Assembly (NCBI RefSeq): GCF_001939735.1
Contig: NZ_MJIL01000069.1
Location: 221,844 to 285,843 of the forward strand
Direction of reading: 5' to 3'
DNA: 64,000 bases
From: Photobacterium proteolyticum
Lineage (GTDB): Bacteria > Pseudomonadota > Gammaproteobacteria > Enterobacterales > Vibrionaceae
Below, piece after piece: positions 18,147 through 26,368 of the stretch (position 1 is its first letter; each line of letters begins with the position of its first letter). A program made the position numbers and the translations under genes. The notes under the pieces were generated by a model. It had not been told where the DNA came from. It made no database searches and was given only the letters and a program-made list of their open reading frames with translations.

Positions 18147-19060
18147 ATCCAATAATGTTCCATTACTTTCATGATGATGGTGAAAATTATCGTAATACTC
18201 AAGGAGCGTTAACCTCAACTGAACTTGAGCGAATTATTAATCATAAAGATATAACAGTTCTTGATGTTGATGAGTGGCACGCTAAACTGGAAAATGGCAC
18301 CTTAAAAGATGATGAAACTTGTTTTACGTTCGATGATGGCATTCGTGAACAATTAGACATCGCTTTGCCTGTTTTAGATAAATATAATATTAAAGCCAAT
18401 TTTAATATATGCTCCTTTCAATTCCTTAAAGAAAAAGATAACTTTGAAATCTATCGATACTTTAAGAATTATTATTTTGATGATATTGAAAGTTATTATA
18501 AAGAATATTTTTCACATTGTAAGTCGATGCTTGCCGAATACTATGACGAAATTAATGAGAATGTTGACTTTTCAACCTATCTTGAAAAATCTACTTTTTA
18601 TACGTATAATGACCGAAAGTTTAGATATTTCCGTGATGAAATATTAAAAAAAGATCATTTCAAAATTCTTGATCGAATGATCGAAAAAGAGAAAATTGAT
18701 CCTGAAATCGTGCATAGTAAATTATGGATTTCACCAGAAGAGCTTAAGATAATAAGTGATAGCGGTCATACAATAGGGCTACATACACACGAGCATCCAA
18801 CTGATTTGTGTTCTTGGGAATATGAAGCACAGCTCAACAGCTTAAAGAAAAATAAAGAAATTCTTGAAGGTATAATTGATAAGGAAATTATACATTGTGC
18901 TTACCCTTGTGGTAAGAAAAACAAAGATACTTACAAAGTCATGAGTGAGTTAAATATTGAATATGCTTATGCTGCTCACGACTTTGAATTTGAACAAGAT
19001 GGTTTAAATATCCCTCGATGTGATAGCACTAATGTTGCTAAACATTTTGACATTAAATAA
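18143..19060 (+). CDS. Polysaccharide deacetylase family (NodB-like) protein
   Basis: A 305-residue NodB-fold protein. Metal-binding Asp motif TFDDG is near residue 54, the His motif is LHTHEHP near residue 213, and a late ACAYPCG-type strand (IHCAYPCGKKN) follows, as in carbohydrate esterase family 4. It has no signal peptide, so it should act in the cytoplasm on a sugar intermediate; the substrate is unknown. A strong GGAGGGG ribosome-binding site precedes ATG 18143. It is placed directly after neuC, so N-deacetylation of the sialic acid or a co-substrate before re-acylation by the following cassette is possible (inference). Confidence 0.82.
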   Translation: MNPIMFHYFHDDGENYRNTQGALTSTELERIINHKDITVLDVDEWHAKLENGTLKDDETCFTFDDGIREQLDIALPVLDKYNIKANFNICSFQFLKEKDNFEIYRYFKNYYFDDIESYYKEYFSHCKSMLAEYYDEINENVDFSTYLEKSTFYTYNDRKFRYFRDEILKKDHFKILDRMIEKEKIDPEIVHSKLWISPEELKIISDSGHTIGLHTHEHPTDLCSWEYEAQLNSLKKNKEILEGIIDKEIIHCAYPCGKKNKDTYKVMSELNIEYAYAAHDFEFEQDGLNIPRCDSTNVAKHFDIK

Positions 19061-19075
19061 TTGGAGCAGATAATT

Positions 19076-20854
19076 GTGAAAGAGTTTTTCTTAGAACCAT
19101 TAAATAATGTCGAAATATTAAGAAATAAGAATAAAATAAAGTCATCTTTACAGCCTATCGCGAAGAAAAAAATACGCTTATTGGTTCTTAGTGGCTCAAC
19201 TGTTGGTGAGCTTAAAGAATATATTCAATTATTCCTGCTGAACCAGGGGATAGATGCTGAAGTAATCGAAGGATCTTATAACTCATATTATGAAGAAGTT
19301 ATGTTTAGCGATCTTATCGAAACAGTATCTCCTGACTGGGTATACATTCACACTACAAACAAAAATATCCTTAAGTGGCCACAGAATAGTCAATGTGAAC
19401 AAGAGGTTGACGAACTGTTTGAGCGTGAAGTAAGTAGAATAAGTGACATTTTAACTAAGCTTGATAACTTAAAAATCAATACAATAGTTAATAATTTTGA
19501 GCTGCCTCATTACAGAAATATGGGTAACTATGACTTCACGTCTAAGTATGGTTATGTCAATTTTGTAAATCGAATCAATAACAGCTTAGCAGAACTAGTT
19601 TCGACTAAACCAAATATCTATATTAACGATATAATGTATTTGTCTTCGGATATTGGTTTGAGTAAGTGGTTCGATGATTCATATTGGTTTGCATTTAAAT
19701 ATGCAATTGCACCAACAGCGCTACCAACTGTCGCCAAGTCAATAACTAATATTGTTAAATCAGTAGCAGGCCATAGCAAAAAGACGCTTGTCTGTGATTT
19801 GGATAATACGTTGTGGGGTGGTGTAATAGGAGATGATGGACCTGAAGGCGTACTCGTTGGGCAGGGTAATCCTAAGGCCGAATCATTTTTGGAATTACAA
19901 AACTATATTCTTCAGCTGAAATCTCGAGGTATAGTTTTAGCCATCAACTCAAAAAATGAAAAGAAACTTGCTGAAGAGGGGATTGCTAAATCTAGCGGCT
20001 CATTGTCATGCGATGATTTTGCTAGTTTCGTAGCAAACTGGGAACCTAAATCACAAAACATACAGCGAATTGAAACTGAATTGAATCTATTTCAAGATAG
20101 CTTTGTATTTATTGATGATAATCCAGCAGAGATAAAACAAGTCAGTGAGTTTTGCCCTTCAGTTACGTGCGTAACATACTCAAAATCACCTTATGAGTTA
20201 ATTAAGCAACTTGATAAAGAAGGTTATTTTGAGGTCAGCCGATTATCTGCAGAGGATAAAAAACGAGCAGAATATTATAAGAAAAATAAGCTAGTTAATG
20301 AAATAAAAAACAATGCAAAAAATTTCGATGACTATCTTAAGTCTCTTGAAATGAAAACAACAATCGTTGGTATTTCGGAGAAGAATAGAGAGCGCGTTGT
20401 TCAACTTGTTAATAAAACAAATCAATTCAATCCAAACACATCACGTGTTACGGATGCAGATTTTGATATTAAATATGCAAACAACAGTAGCTCTTTAAAC
20501 TTGGTAGCTGATTTAGAAGATATCTACGGTAATAATGGAATAGTGTCGACGTTGCTTTCTACTGTTTGCGGTGAAACTGTTGATATTGATATCTGGGTAA
20601 TGAGCTGCAGAGTGTTTAATAGAGAACTTGAGTTTGCACTATTTGATACATTTGTTAATGTATGTAAATCAAGATCAATCACTACAATTTATTCTAGCTA
20701 TACAGAATCACCTAAAAATGCATACGTGGCTAATTTGTATGAAAAGCTAGGATTTAAAATTATCGAACAAACATCTAACAGTAAGCAATATCGGTTAGAT
20801 GTTAGTGAATATGTAAATAAGAGTAAAAATATCGGGGTAACCTATGAGTTCTGA
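19076..20854 (+). CDS. FkbH-like HAD-IIIC protein (acyl-ACP loading enzyme)
   Basis: A 592-residue, three-part protein. The N-terminal SGNH-like region is about 30-215. The HAD-IIIC core has D241-L-D243 in CDLDNTLWGGVIGDDG, the SKN motif LAINSKNEK and FIDDNPAEI. The C-terminal part is GNAT-like (LVNKTNQFNPNTSRV). FkbH-type enzymes load a glyceryl group from 1,3-bisphosphoglycerate onto an acyl carrier protein; the ACP gene directly follows with an 11-bp overlap. Start GTG 19076 is chosen because GGAG (19063-19066) lies 9 bases upstream; the in-frame TTG at 19061 would put that site inside the gene. Substrate assignment is inference. Confidence 0.85.
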   Translation: MKEFFLEPLNNVEILRNKNKIKSSLQPIAKKKIRLLVLSGSTVGELKEYIQLFLLNQGIDAEVIEGSYNSYYEEVMFSDLIETVSPDWVYIHTTNKNILKWPQNSQCEQEVDELFEREVSRISDILTKLDNLKINTIVNNFELPHYRNMGNYDFTSKYGYVNFVNRINNSLAELVSTKPNIYINDIMYLSSDIGLSKWFDDSYWFAFKYAIAPTALPTVAKSITNIVKSVAGHSKKTLVCDLDNTLWGGVIGDDGPEGVLVGQGNPKAESFLELQNYILQLKSRGIVLAINSKNEKKLAEEGIAKSSGSLSCDDFASFVANWEPKSQNIQRIETELNLFQDSFVFIDDNPAEIKQVSEFCPSVTCVTYSKSPYELIKQLDKEGYFEVSRLSAEDKKRAEYYKKNKLVNEIKNNAKNFDDYLKSLEMKTTIVGISEKNRERVVQLVNKTNQFNPNTSRVTDADFDIKYANNSSSLNLVADLEDIYGNNGIVSTLLSTVCGETVDIDIWVMSCRVFNRELEFALFDTFVNVCKSRSITTIYSSYTESPKNAYVANLYEKLGFKIIEQTSNSKQYRLDVSEYVNKSKNIGVTYEF

Positions 20855-21077
20855 ACAGTCTGTAATTAAAATCGTATCTGAAATTCTAGAAATTGATAGC
20901 AATGATCTCACAATTGATACAACAATCGATGATATCGCGGTATGGGATTCAATGGCAACGGTTAATATAATGACTGTGGTATGTCAGGAGTTTGGTATTG
21001 TCCCGTCTTTTGATGACTTTGAGCACTTTACTTCTATCAACGGAATTGTTTCATTCATGGGTAAAGTAGCGTGCTAA
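20844..21077 (+). CDS. Acyl carrier protein
   Basis: A 77-residue ACP with the phosphopantetheine attachment serine S36 in VWDSMATVNIM; the usual DSL is DSM here. Acidic helices flank it. A GGGGTAA ribosome-binding site precedes ATG 20844. It is embedded between the FkbH-like enzyme and a VOC protein, so it probably carries the acyl unit destined for sugar modification rather than serving fatty acid synthesis. It overlaps the next gene. Confidence 0.9.
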   Translation: MSSEQSVIKIVSEILEIDSNDLTIDTTIDDIAVWDSMATVNIMTVVCQEFGIVPSFDDFEHFTSINGIVSFMGKVAC

Positions 21078-21469
21078 AATTTCACCATGTCGGTATAGCT
21101 TGTAAAGATATTGATAAAAGTGCTTCTCAGTATAGGAAGCACTTTAAGGAATCTATCTTTTCCGAATCAGGTAATGTATATGACCCAGAGCAAGATGCAA
21201 CCTTAAAATTGTTCACTCTCGCTGATGGTGCTAGCGTTGAATTCATAGCTGGAAAAATGGTAGAGGGGTTGGTCAAGAAGAACCGAGATCTTTATCATGT
21301 ATGCTATGAAAGTAATAATTTTGATGTAGATACTCAATCTTTAATTCAAGATGGTGCTATTCCTATATCAAAACCAAAACCAGCGGTTTTGTTTGATGGA
21401 AGGGTTGTTCAGTTTTTCATGACAAGCTATGGGATGGTTGAAATACTGGAGAGTGCCAGTGAATATTGA
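21071..21469 (+). CDS. VOC superfamily protein (methylmalonyl-CoA epimerase/glyoxalase-like)
   Basis: A 132-residue protein with the paired beta-alpha-beta-beta-beta VOC fold. The first metal-ligand strand is FHHVGIACKDIDKS and the second module includes DLYHVCYESNNFD; the acidic ligand VEILESAS is near the end. The resemblance is to methylmalonyl-CoA epimerase-like proteins, suggesting action on an ACP- or CoA-bound acyl group. Start is GTG 21071, overlapping the ACP stop. Its exact reaction is unknown. Confidence 0.75.
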   Translation: MLKFHHVGIACKDIDKSASQYRKHFKESIFSESGNVYDPEQDATLKLFTLADGASVEFIAGKMVEGLVKKNRDLYHVCYESNNFDVDTQSLIQDGAIPISKPKPAVLFDGRVVQFFMTSYGMVEILESASEY

Positions 21470-22415
21470 TTTAGCAAGTACTAGTGACATAAATGCTATT
21501 AGGAGCTTTATAAAGGATAATTGGGCTCCCAACCATATTTTTGCTCGCGATGCTGATTTTTTTGAATATGAGATGACTGATGAGGGAACCGTTAATTTTG
21601 TTGTGGCTAAAAATGAGTTACAACAAATATGCGGTCTAGTTGGTTTTACAAAAAGCAAAAAACAAATTAATGAAGCTAACTTGTTTCTCGTAATCTTATG
21701 TGTACTTCCTGAGTATGCAAAGCAAGGCTTAAGCTTCAAACTCATTAATAAATGTATTGAATTGACCTCTGGCTCAGTAAATACCGTAGGAGCAGCACCA
21801 AGTGTGCTGCCTCTTTATAAGTTACTAGGATTCCAAACCGGTTATCTCAAGCATTACTTTTGGTTAAATCCAGAGCTAAATAGCTTTGAACTGTGCCAGC
21901 CTGGTGAGAAGCAGTTTGTGCAGGTTCAGGACACGGGTGAGTTTGTTCAGGTTTCAAATGTACTAGAGGAAGAATTCTGTTCGCTTTCAACTGAGCGAAG
22001 AGATTACGAAACATTTGTTAAAAGGTATCTTGAACATCCAACGTATGAATACCTTCTTTATTTGTCTAAATCAAAAGACGGGCTAATAGTTGCAAGAGAG
22101 GTTAGTCAAGGTCAGGCTAAGGCTCTTAAAGTAATAGATTATTTTGGTGATAACGCTAAGCTAACAGGTGCGTTAATTAAATTAACCAGTGTAGCCGTTG
22201 GCCAAAAGTATGAGTTCATTGACTTATATGTTAAAGGAACTGAGGACACTGATGTTCAAAACGCTGGTTTTGACATTATCGATACGAATGGTGACGTAGT
22301 TATTCCGAATTATTTTAGCCCATTTGTTATGAAGAACATCCAACTAACTTATGCTACAAGAGACGAAAGCTTAATATTAATGCGTGGTGACGGAGATCAG
22401 GACAGACCATCATGA
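21459..22415 (+). CDS. GNAT-family acyltransferase-like protein with extra C-terminal domain
   Basis: About 318 residues. The first 150 residues look like a GNAT domain (a beta strand FVVAKNELQQICGLVGF, then VILCVLPEYAKQGLSFKLINKCIEL as the acyl-donor loop). The remaining 165 form a second, unrecognised and possibly degenerate GNAT-like domain. The start GTG 21459 is chosen because GGAGAG lies 5 bases upstream and translation then overlaps the VOC gene by 11 bp. As the last member of the FkbH-ACP-VOC run, it is the natural candidate to transfer the ACP-bound acyl group to a sugar amine (inference). It overlaps the next gene by 4 bp. Confidence 0.68.
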   Translation: MNIDLASTSDINAIRSFIKDNWAPNHIFARDADFFEYEMTDEGTVNFVVAKNELQQICGLVGFTKSKKQINEANLFLVILCVLPEYAKQGLSFKLINKCIELTSGSVNTVGAAPSVLPLYKLLGFQTGYLKHYFWLNPELNSFELCQPGEKQFVQVQDTGEFVQVSNVLEEEFCSLSTERRDYETFVKRYLEHPTYEYLLYLSKSKDGLIVAREVSQGQAKALKVIDYFGDNAKLTGALIKLTSVAVGQKYEFIDLYVKGTEDTDVQNAGFDIIDTNGDVVIPNYFSPFVMKNIQLTYATRDESLILMRGDGDQDRPS

Positions 22416-23821
22416 GTAAACAGAATATTATAATTTATACGACTGGTGGCTTTTGTGATGTAATGGCGTGCTCAGCGCTGTTTACTAATGGTGATTTGAC
22501 CGACGATTGTAATTTGATCTTCGTAGTCAACAGTGTTGATAGAAACGTTAGCTTTTTAGAAAAAACAAAAGCTAACATTAAGCGCCTAACTGATAATGAT
22601 AATGTAAAGATAGAAAATGTCTATGACTACTGTCATGACGATGATATCAAGACTTTAGATAGTGATCTTATCAAATCTAGTTTTAAAGATGTGAGTAAAG
22701 TATATCTTTATGCTGAGTCAAGCGGTTTGCGTATTGATGCTTTCTTCAGAGCATTTAAAGATGCGGAATATATTGTTTACGAAGAAGGAATGCTAGGTTA
22801 TTGCGCCGACATTTTTCATAACTCTGAACTTGGTGGCCTTAAGTTAATTAGCAAGTATTATTCTACACGCTACTTTGACAAGCTATCACCTCAAAGTCTG
22901 AGACAAGTTCCGTTCAATGTTTGTAGTTATGATCGGCAAGCGATTAAGTTAGCTTTCTCTAAAATTGATGACGTATCACCTGGTTCAATAAACCAACAAG
23001 ATAACATCTCTGTTATGGTTGTATCTGCTCCACTATGGAGGATGGGACCTTTAAGTTATTCTGATGTTTTAGTTGAGCATCTAAATGTAATAACATCTCT
23101 TCTAAGTACTGGTGCTACGGTATACTTCAAAGATCATCCGCGTCCTGAAGCTAAGCTTTATTCACAGATTCGTAGTTTGCTTGATGATAATGACAGAGAA
23201 AATTTTATCGACGTAAGTGATGTCGCAATGCTTGCTGAGACTATAGTTGATGTTTTATCTCCAGATGCTGTGGTCGGGTTTGGCAGTACTGTTTTGTTCA
23301 ACTCTCCTCACTTTTACGGTGTACCAGCATTCAGAACATCAACTGAATTTGTTGCTTATTCTCTTGGGGCTCGACGTCAACATGTCCTGAATTGTGCGTT
23401 GAAATGTCAATATCTACCTCATATTGATGAGTTACTTGAAGTTCTTCACACTGATTGTGACAATAAAAAGGATATGGTTAAGCATACGTTTGACCAGTTT
23501 ATTGAACAAACTGAAGAATCATTAGACAATCAAGCCATTAATAATGTCTATGAAGGCATGTTTGTTAAAAATATTCCTGTTAGTAATGATCTAAAACTGA
23601 TTCGTAATATCCTTTATAAAGGAGAATTACCAACAGCAAAGGCAAGCTTCTTAAGTCAGCTATATAGAACCGGTTACCTTAGAAAGCTAAAGATACAGTT
23701 AGAAAATATCTTTCAAGTTAAGATCATGAAGCAAGATACATTCAAAGATATTAAGAAGAAGCTTGATAGTAATGATAAAACAATTGAGCATCTTATAAAT
23801 GTAATAAGCAAGAGCGATTAA
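22412..23821 (+). CDS. Putative (poly)sialyltransferase with bacterial sialyl motifs
   Basis: A 469-residue protein carrying the two motifs shared by bacterial sialyltransferases of GT38, GT52 and GT80. The D/E-D/E-G motif is E124-E125-G126 (VYEEGMLGY), and the HP motif is H242-P243 (FKDHPRPE). A Ser-rich GFGSTVLFN (around 289-297) corresponds to the third conserved region binding CMP. It sits after neuDBAC where E. coli K1 has neuE/neuS, so it may elongate or add sialic acid. The C-terminal 80 residues are Lys-rich and may bind membrane or partner proteins. Linkage and acceptor are unknown. Confidence 0.75.
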   Translation: MSKQNIIIYTTGGFCDVMACSALFTNGDLTDDCNLIFVVNSVDRNVSFLEKTKANIKRLTDNDNVKIENVYDYCHDDDIKTLDSDLIKSSFKDVSKVYLYAESSGLRIDAFFRAFKDAEYIVYEEGMLGYCADIFHNSELGGLKLISKYYSTRYFDKLSPQSLRQVPFNVCSYDRQAIKLAFSKIDDVSPGSINQQDNISVMVVSAPLWRMGPLSYSDVLVEHLNVITSLLSTGATVYFKDHPRPEAKLYSQIRSLLDDNDRENFIDVSDVAMLAETIVDVLSPDAVVGFGSTVLFNSPHFYGVPAFRTSTEFVAYSLGARRQHVLNCALKCQYLPHIDELLEVLHTDCDNKKDMVKHTFDQFIEQTEESLDNQAINNVYEGMFVKNIPVSNDLKLIRNILYKGELPTAKASFLSQLYRTGYLRKLKIQLENIFQVKIMKQDTFKDIKKKLDSNDKTIEHLINVISKSD

Positions 23822-23823
23822 AC

Positions 23824-24603
23824 ATGAGTGTTTTGTTTGTCGATTATATTAAAACCTTAAAGATTTCTTATTATAAAGCTGTCCTTAATATTAAATCCGA
23901 GGTTAGTGATAATAAAATGTCCTATGCATGGCTCATTCTTGAGCCTGCTTTGTTTATGGGTATATATTATGTTGTATTTGGTTTATTACTAAACCACGGT
24001 ACAGATAATTTTCTAGAATACCTTCTTGTGGGACTTGTACCTTGGTTATGGTTTTCAAGGAGTGTCACAAAGACTAGTGGTGCATTAGTTTCTGCACGTA
24101 ATACAATCAGTCAAGTTAAAGTATCTAAAATCTACTTTGTCTATTCTCTTGTTTTGCAAGAGACGATCAAGCAAGCCTTAGTGATTGCTGTTCTTGCTGT
24201 ATTTATTGATACTTATTTAGGAGGGGATGTAAACTATCTTCTTTTAACCTTGGTTATTCCACTGAATTTTATCTTTAATGTTTCAGTAGCATTAACTGTA
24301 TCTTTTCTAGTTGCCTTTGTTAGAGATATTAAACTATTAATACCTAGTGCGATGCGAATTCTTATGTATGGAAGTGCTGTGGTATATTCTCTTGACAAAA
24401 TACCAGAGAAATTTCATATTCTGTTCAGTATTAATCCTGTCTATAATGTTATTGATTTATATAGAGTGTCGATATTAGGTTCTCCAAGTGATTATGTAGC
24501 AGAGATTACTTTTTTGACTATTTTTTCATTTAGTCTCTATATCATTTCTCATTTGTTTTATATATTGTTTGATGAAAAGATAACCAGAGAAGTTTTGATG
24601 TAA
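23824..24603 (+). CDS. Polysaccharide ABC exporter, membrane subunit (KpsM/Wzm-like)
   Basis: A 259-residue ABC-2 type permease with about six membrane helices; the central YLLVGLVPWLWFSRSVTKTSGALV region and late SINPVYNVIDLYR are characteristic of polysaccharide exporters. It is coupled (TAATG) to the ATPase gene. No kpsD, E, C, S, F or U is present in the window, so it is not possible to say if it is a group-2 capsule or an O-antigen exporter. Confidence 0.9.
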   Translation: MSVLFVDYIKTLKISYYKAVLNIKSEVSDNKMSYAWLILEPALFMGIYYVVFGLLLNHGTDNFLEYLLVGLVPWLWFSRSVTKTSGALVSARNTISQVKVSKIYFVYSLVLQETIKQALVIAVLAVFIDTYLGGDVNYLLLTLVIPLNFIFNVSVALTVSFLVAFVRDIKLLIPSAMRILMYGSAVVYSLDKIPEKFHILFSINPVYNVIDLYRVSILGSPSDYVAEITFLTIFSFSLYIISHLFYILFDEKITREVLM

Positions 24604-25298
24604 TGAAAGAGATTATTAAACTTACTAATGTTGGCTTGTCTTATAAACTTAAAAATAAAGTAAATGGAAAAAAGCATCATAACCCTATAAAAGATATAGG
24701 TTTTACTCTATATGAAGGCGAGACGTTAGGTGTTCTAGGTAAGAATGGTACAGGGAAAAGTTCTCTTCTCAAATTGCTCTCAGGTGTTTTAAAGCCTAAC
24801 AAAGGAAAGATTGAGTTCAGAAAAGGTATATCTATTCGTATGCTTTCGTTGCAACTGGGCTTTGACCAGAATTTGAGCGGGTATGATAATATTCTTCTTT
24901 CTTCAATGTTATCCGGCTTTTCTCTGCGTGAAACCAAGTCGATGATACAAGATATCATTGAGTACTCTGAATTAGGCGATTTTATCTACCAACCAGTAAA
25001 ATCCTACTCGAGTGGCATGAAGTCAAAGTTAGGTTTTTCCATTTCGGTAAATATATCACCTGATGTATTGCTTATTGATGAAGCGTTGAGTGTAGGCGAT
25101 TTAGCTTTTAAGAAAAAGGCAGAAGCGACAATCGTCGAAAAAGTCACTGGTGATCAAACAGTAGTTTTTGTTAGCCACTCTTTAGCTCAGGTTAAGCGTC
25201 TGTGCGACAGAGTGTTATGGATGGATGATGGTATAATACGAATGATAGGGACGCCAGAAGAAGTAATCCCAGAATATGAAAAACACTTCGGGAAATAA
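24603..25298 (+). CDS. Polysaccharide ABC exporter, ATPase subunit (KpsT/Wzt-like)
   Basis: A 231-residue ATPase with Walker A GKNGTGKSS, signature YSSGMKSKLGF, Walker B VLLIDEALS and H-loop VSHS. It ends soon after the nucleotide-binding domain, so it lacks the C-terminal carbohydrate-binding domain of O9a-type Wzt. It should therefore rely on a general export mechanism, as in KpsT, rather than on recognition of a capped chain end. Confidence 0.91.
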   Translation: MKEIIKLTNVGLSYKLKNKVNGKKHHNPIKDIGFTLYEGETLGVLGKNGTGKSSLLKLLSGVLKPNKGKIEFRKGISIRMLSLQLGFDQNLSGYDNILLSSMLSGFSLRETKSMIQDIIEYSELGDFIYQPVKSYSSGMKSKLGFSISVNISPDVLLIDEALSVGDLAFKKKAEATIVEKVTGDQTVVFVSHSLAQVKRLCDRVLWMDDGIIRMIGTPEEVIPEYEKHFGK

Positions 25299-25303
25299 TT
25301 ATT

Positions 25304-26368
25304 ATGGAAAAATTAAGAAAAGTTATTCGATCTAAACTCCTAAGCGGTGTTGATTCTCGCATTAAGAAGTTGGACATGCAACTAGTGTCCTTAGCATGCA
25401 AGAACGATGCGTTAACATCCAAGAACGATGCGTTAACATCCAAGAGCGATGCATTAGAGACTCAAATTAAATCAATAGTCCCCCGTGTTGATAAGCTTAC
25501 AAAAGCGGTTGATGCGGAAAAAAAACTTAGAATCGAAAGTAACCGCTCATTAATTTCAAAATCAATACCTAACAGTATCTTTGTTTGTACGATTCCTAAA
25601 TCAGGAACAACTTATACAATTAATTTTTTAGCAAATTATATTGTGAACCTAAATAAAGAGCTAACTGAGAAAGTTAGATTTGATGAGCTTGTACAAAATG
25701 GTGTTTTTCATACTGTAGATACACCATTATTGATGAAAAATATCGATGATATCAGTCAATATAGTAAATCAATTAGCTCAATTTCTTCTAGTAATAATGC
25801 AATCTCGCGTAATTGTAGTTTCGAACATATTATTGGTACTCATAAATACCATGAAAGCTATAACTTTAATAAGGCAATATTCCTATATCGAAATCCATTA
25901 GACTTTTTAGTTTCGATATACAACTTCGAGTATGTGAAAAAAGGTATAGATAAGCCTTTCTCCGAGTGTGTCAAAGAAAAACTTGCTGGTAGCGAATACT
26001 CTTTTGTAGAACGGTACATGCGTCAGTCTGAGCTATGTTCTAAATATGGAGCATTACATGTATCTTACGAAAGTATTATGAAAGATCCCAAATCTGCTTT
26101 TACTTCGATACTTGATTATTTGGCCATTCCAGTTGTAAATGAAACTCTTGAGTTAGCACTGGAGTATTCCTCTATTGATAGCGTCAAAGAACAGGAAAAG
26201 TCATCTGGAAAAATCTTGCTTGGTTCTGAAAGAGGTTTAAAAGGCTCTTTTATAACGTCAGGTAAAATTGGTCAGTGGAAGGATTATTACGATGATGCGC
26301 TTTTAGATTATGTGAGATCAACTTTAGCATCGTACGGATTAGACCTCGACGATTTTATTTATGAATAA
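25304..26368 (+). CDS. Sulfotransferase with N-terminal coiled coil
   Basis: A 354-residue protein. Residues about 18-85 form a predicted coiled coil built partly from KNDALTS heptads. The sulfotransferase domain follows, with the 5'-phosphosulfate loop IPKSGTTYT (K99, S100, T102, T103) and the 3'-phosphate motif FLYRNPLDFLVSIYNF. The terminal GQWKDYYDDALLDYV is typical of PAPS-dependent sulfotransferases. It probably sulfates the glycan made by this operon; PAPS would come from the cysD/cysC/cysN genes at 38-44 kb. It overlaps the next gene by 8 bp. Confidence 0.86.
   Translation: MEKLRKVIRSKLLSGVDSRIKKLDMQLVSLACKNDALTSKNDALTSKSDALETQIKSIVPRVDKLTKAVDAEKKLRIESNRSLISKSIPNSIFVCTIPKSGTTYTINFLANYIVNLNKELTEKVRFDELVQNGVFHTVDTPLLMKNIDDISQYSKSISSISSSNNAISRNCSFEHIIGTHKYHESYNFNKAIFLYRNPLDFLVSIYNFEYVKKGIDKPFSECVKEKLAGSEYSFVERYMRQSELCSKYGALHVSYESIMKDPKSAFTSILDYLAIPVVNETLELALEYSSIDSVKEQEKSSGKILLGSERGLKGSFITSGKIGQWKDYYDDALLDYVRSTLASYGLDLDDFIYE
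25400..25462 (+). repeat. Three tandem 21-bp repeats in the sulfotransferase coiled coil
   Basis: Units at 25400-25420 and 25421-25441 are identical, and 25442-25462 is a diverged copy. Each encodes one seven-residue heptad (KNDALTS, KNDALTS, KSDALET). Gain or loss of a unit would keep the frame and only change coiled-coil length. Confidence 0.85.

Noticed and set aside
18143..22415. Secondary-metabolite (polyketide) cluster suggested by FkbH and ACP
   Set aside because: No ketosynthase, acyltransferase or thioesterase module is present. The genes overlap glycan genes, so sugar acylation fits better.
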